From Aquila chrysaetos chrysaetos (lineage: Eukaryota > Chordata > Aves > Accipitriformes > Accipitridae): a DNA stretch of 64,000 bases. Under the pieces are notes generated by a model, which was not told where the DNA came from, did no database searches, and saw nothing but the letters and a program-made list of their open reading frames with translations. The translations under genes and the position numbers were made by a program. The stretch spans positions 15,810,001 through 15,874,000 of the forward strand of contig NC_044029.1 of assembly GCF_900496995.4 (NCBI RefSeq). Direction: 5' to 3'. Each line of letters opens with the position of its first letter. Positions within the stretch are counted from its first letter, which is position 1. Below, in pieces: positions 63,561-64,000 of this stretch.

Positions 63561-64000
63561 GTACACCCGGGTTGGCAGTGTCCTTGCTTCAGTGCCCAGG
63601 GCCAGACCCCCCCAGTGACCCCTCCAGGCTCCAAATCACATCTTCACCCACACGGCCATCCAGCTCCCAGTTCCTTTTCTGAAAGCCTTGTAAAAGCCCA
63701 TCCTAAAAATAAGCTGCTTGGCTCGTGGATGCAGCAAGAAAGAGCAAGAACACAGTCATTAAACAAACACAGGCGAGGCGTAAGAGTGTACAAAGTATTG
63801 GTTCACTTACACATCATCCAATTAGTTCATTTTGTCCTCTGCCATTTGTGTCACATGCCCAGGCAGCCGTTTAAATGCTGGAGTTTTTCCTTTATCTTTG
63901 TTGCTTCCAGGATAATTTTTCCTTCTGTTGGCCGATGGGACTGACTGTCTGTCTTCCGAGGCCAGGATGAGTGTGAACCACTCACGGCCCCGTCACCAAG
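63561..64000. other. Window end; nothing recognised
   Basis: GC content falls off after the CpG-rich patch. No gene or repeat family is recognised in these last 440 bp. Confidence 0.5.

Noticed and set aside
63051..63944. 297-codon plus-strand open frame
   Set aside because: It opens with TTG, crosses a CpG-rich patch where stop codons are rare, and its translation has no recognisable domain.
1..64000. CRISPR arrays, bacterial operons, tRNA/rRNA genes, phage or integrative elements
   Set aside because: The window is avian nuclear DNA; no regularly spaced repeats, tRNA cloverleaf or rRNA similarity was noticed.

Overview
This window is vertebrate nuclear DNA, almost certainly from a bird. 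The evidence is a vertebrate-type split gene with a CpG-island promoter, avian-type CR1 LINE 3' ends (about 31.8-32.3 kb and 33.4-33.5 kb), and a complete solo ERVL-type LTR (56.3-56.9 kb) of a family I recall as widespread in neoavian genomes. The family names come from memory; no database was searched. There is no operon, CRISPR array, tRNA or rRNA gene, or bacterial-type feature.

The only protein-coding gene I can support is DYRK2, on the minus strand, a dual-specificity tyrosine-phosphorylation-regulated kinase. The single long reading frame (18,041-19,621) is only the internal-ATG form. Two short upstream coding exons in the CpG island could be placed by splice signals, reading phase and similarity to the human N terminus: exon 1 (28,918-28,972) and exon 2 (27,982-28,118). 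Exon 3 begins at 19,642. The joined frame is 1,794 nt and encodes 597 residues, against 601 in human. All kinase hallmarks are intact. The gene has a 799-bp intron 1, an 8.3-kb intron 2 and an AT-rich 3' UTR of perhaps 4.1 kb, ending near 13.9 kb.

Layout: 1-9.3 kb, AT-rich intergenic DNA with no gene seen; 9.3-9.9 kb, an orphan CpG island with a YY1-type motif; 10-13.9 kb, intergenic; 13.9-29.6 kb, DYRK2; 27.8-29.9 kb, the DYRK2 CpG island, rich in G-runs, a CAG/CTG tract and pentanucleotide repeats; 29.9-64 kb, upstream intergenic DNA. This last part holds two avian CR1 copies, two much older decayed CR1/L3-like fragments, microsatellites, the solo LTR and a second CpG-rich patch at 63.1-63.5 kb.

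No novel molecular system was found. The points most worth checking concern DYRK2 control. An overlapping 12-codon upstream ORF covers the main start codon. Skipping exon 2 would create a 22-codon ORF that ends 7 nt before the internal start. A reported ATM target site (SQ in human) reads SP here. Two CpG islands have no visible gene.
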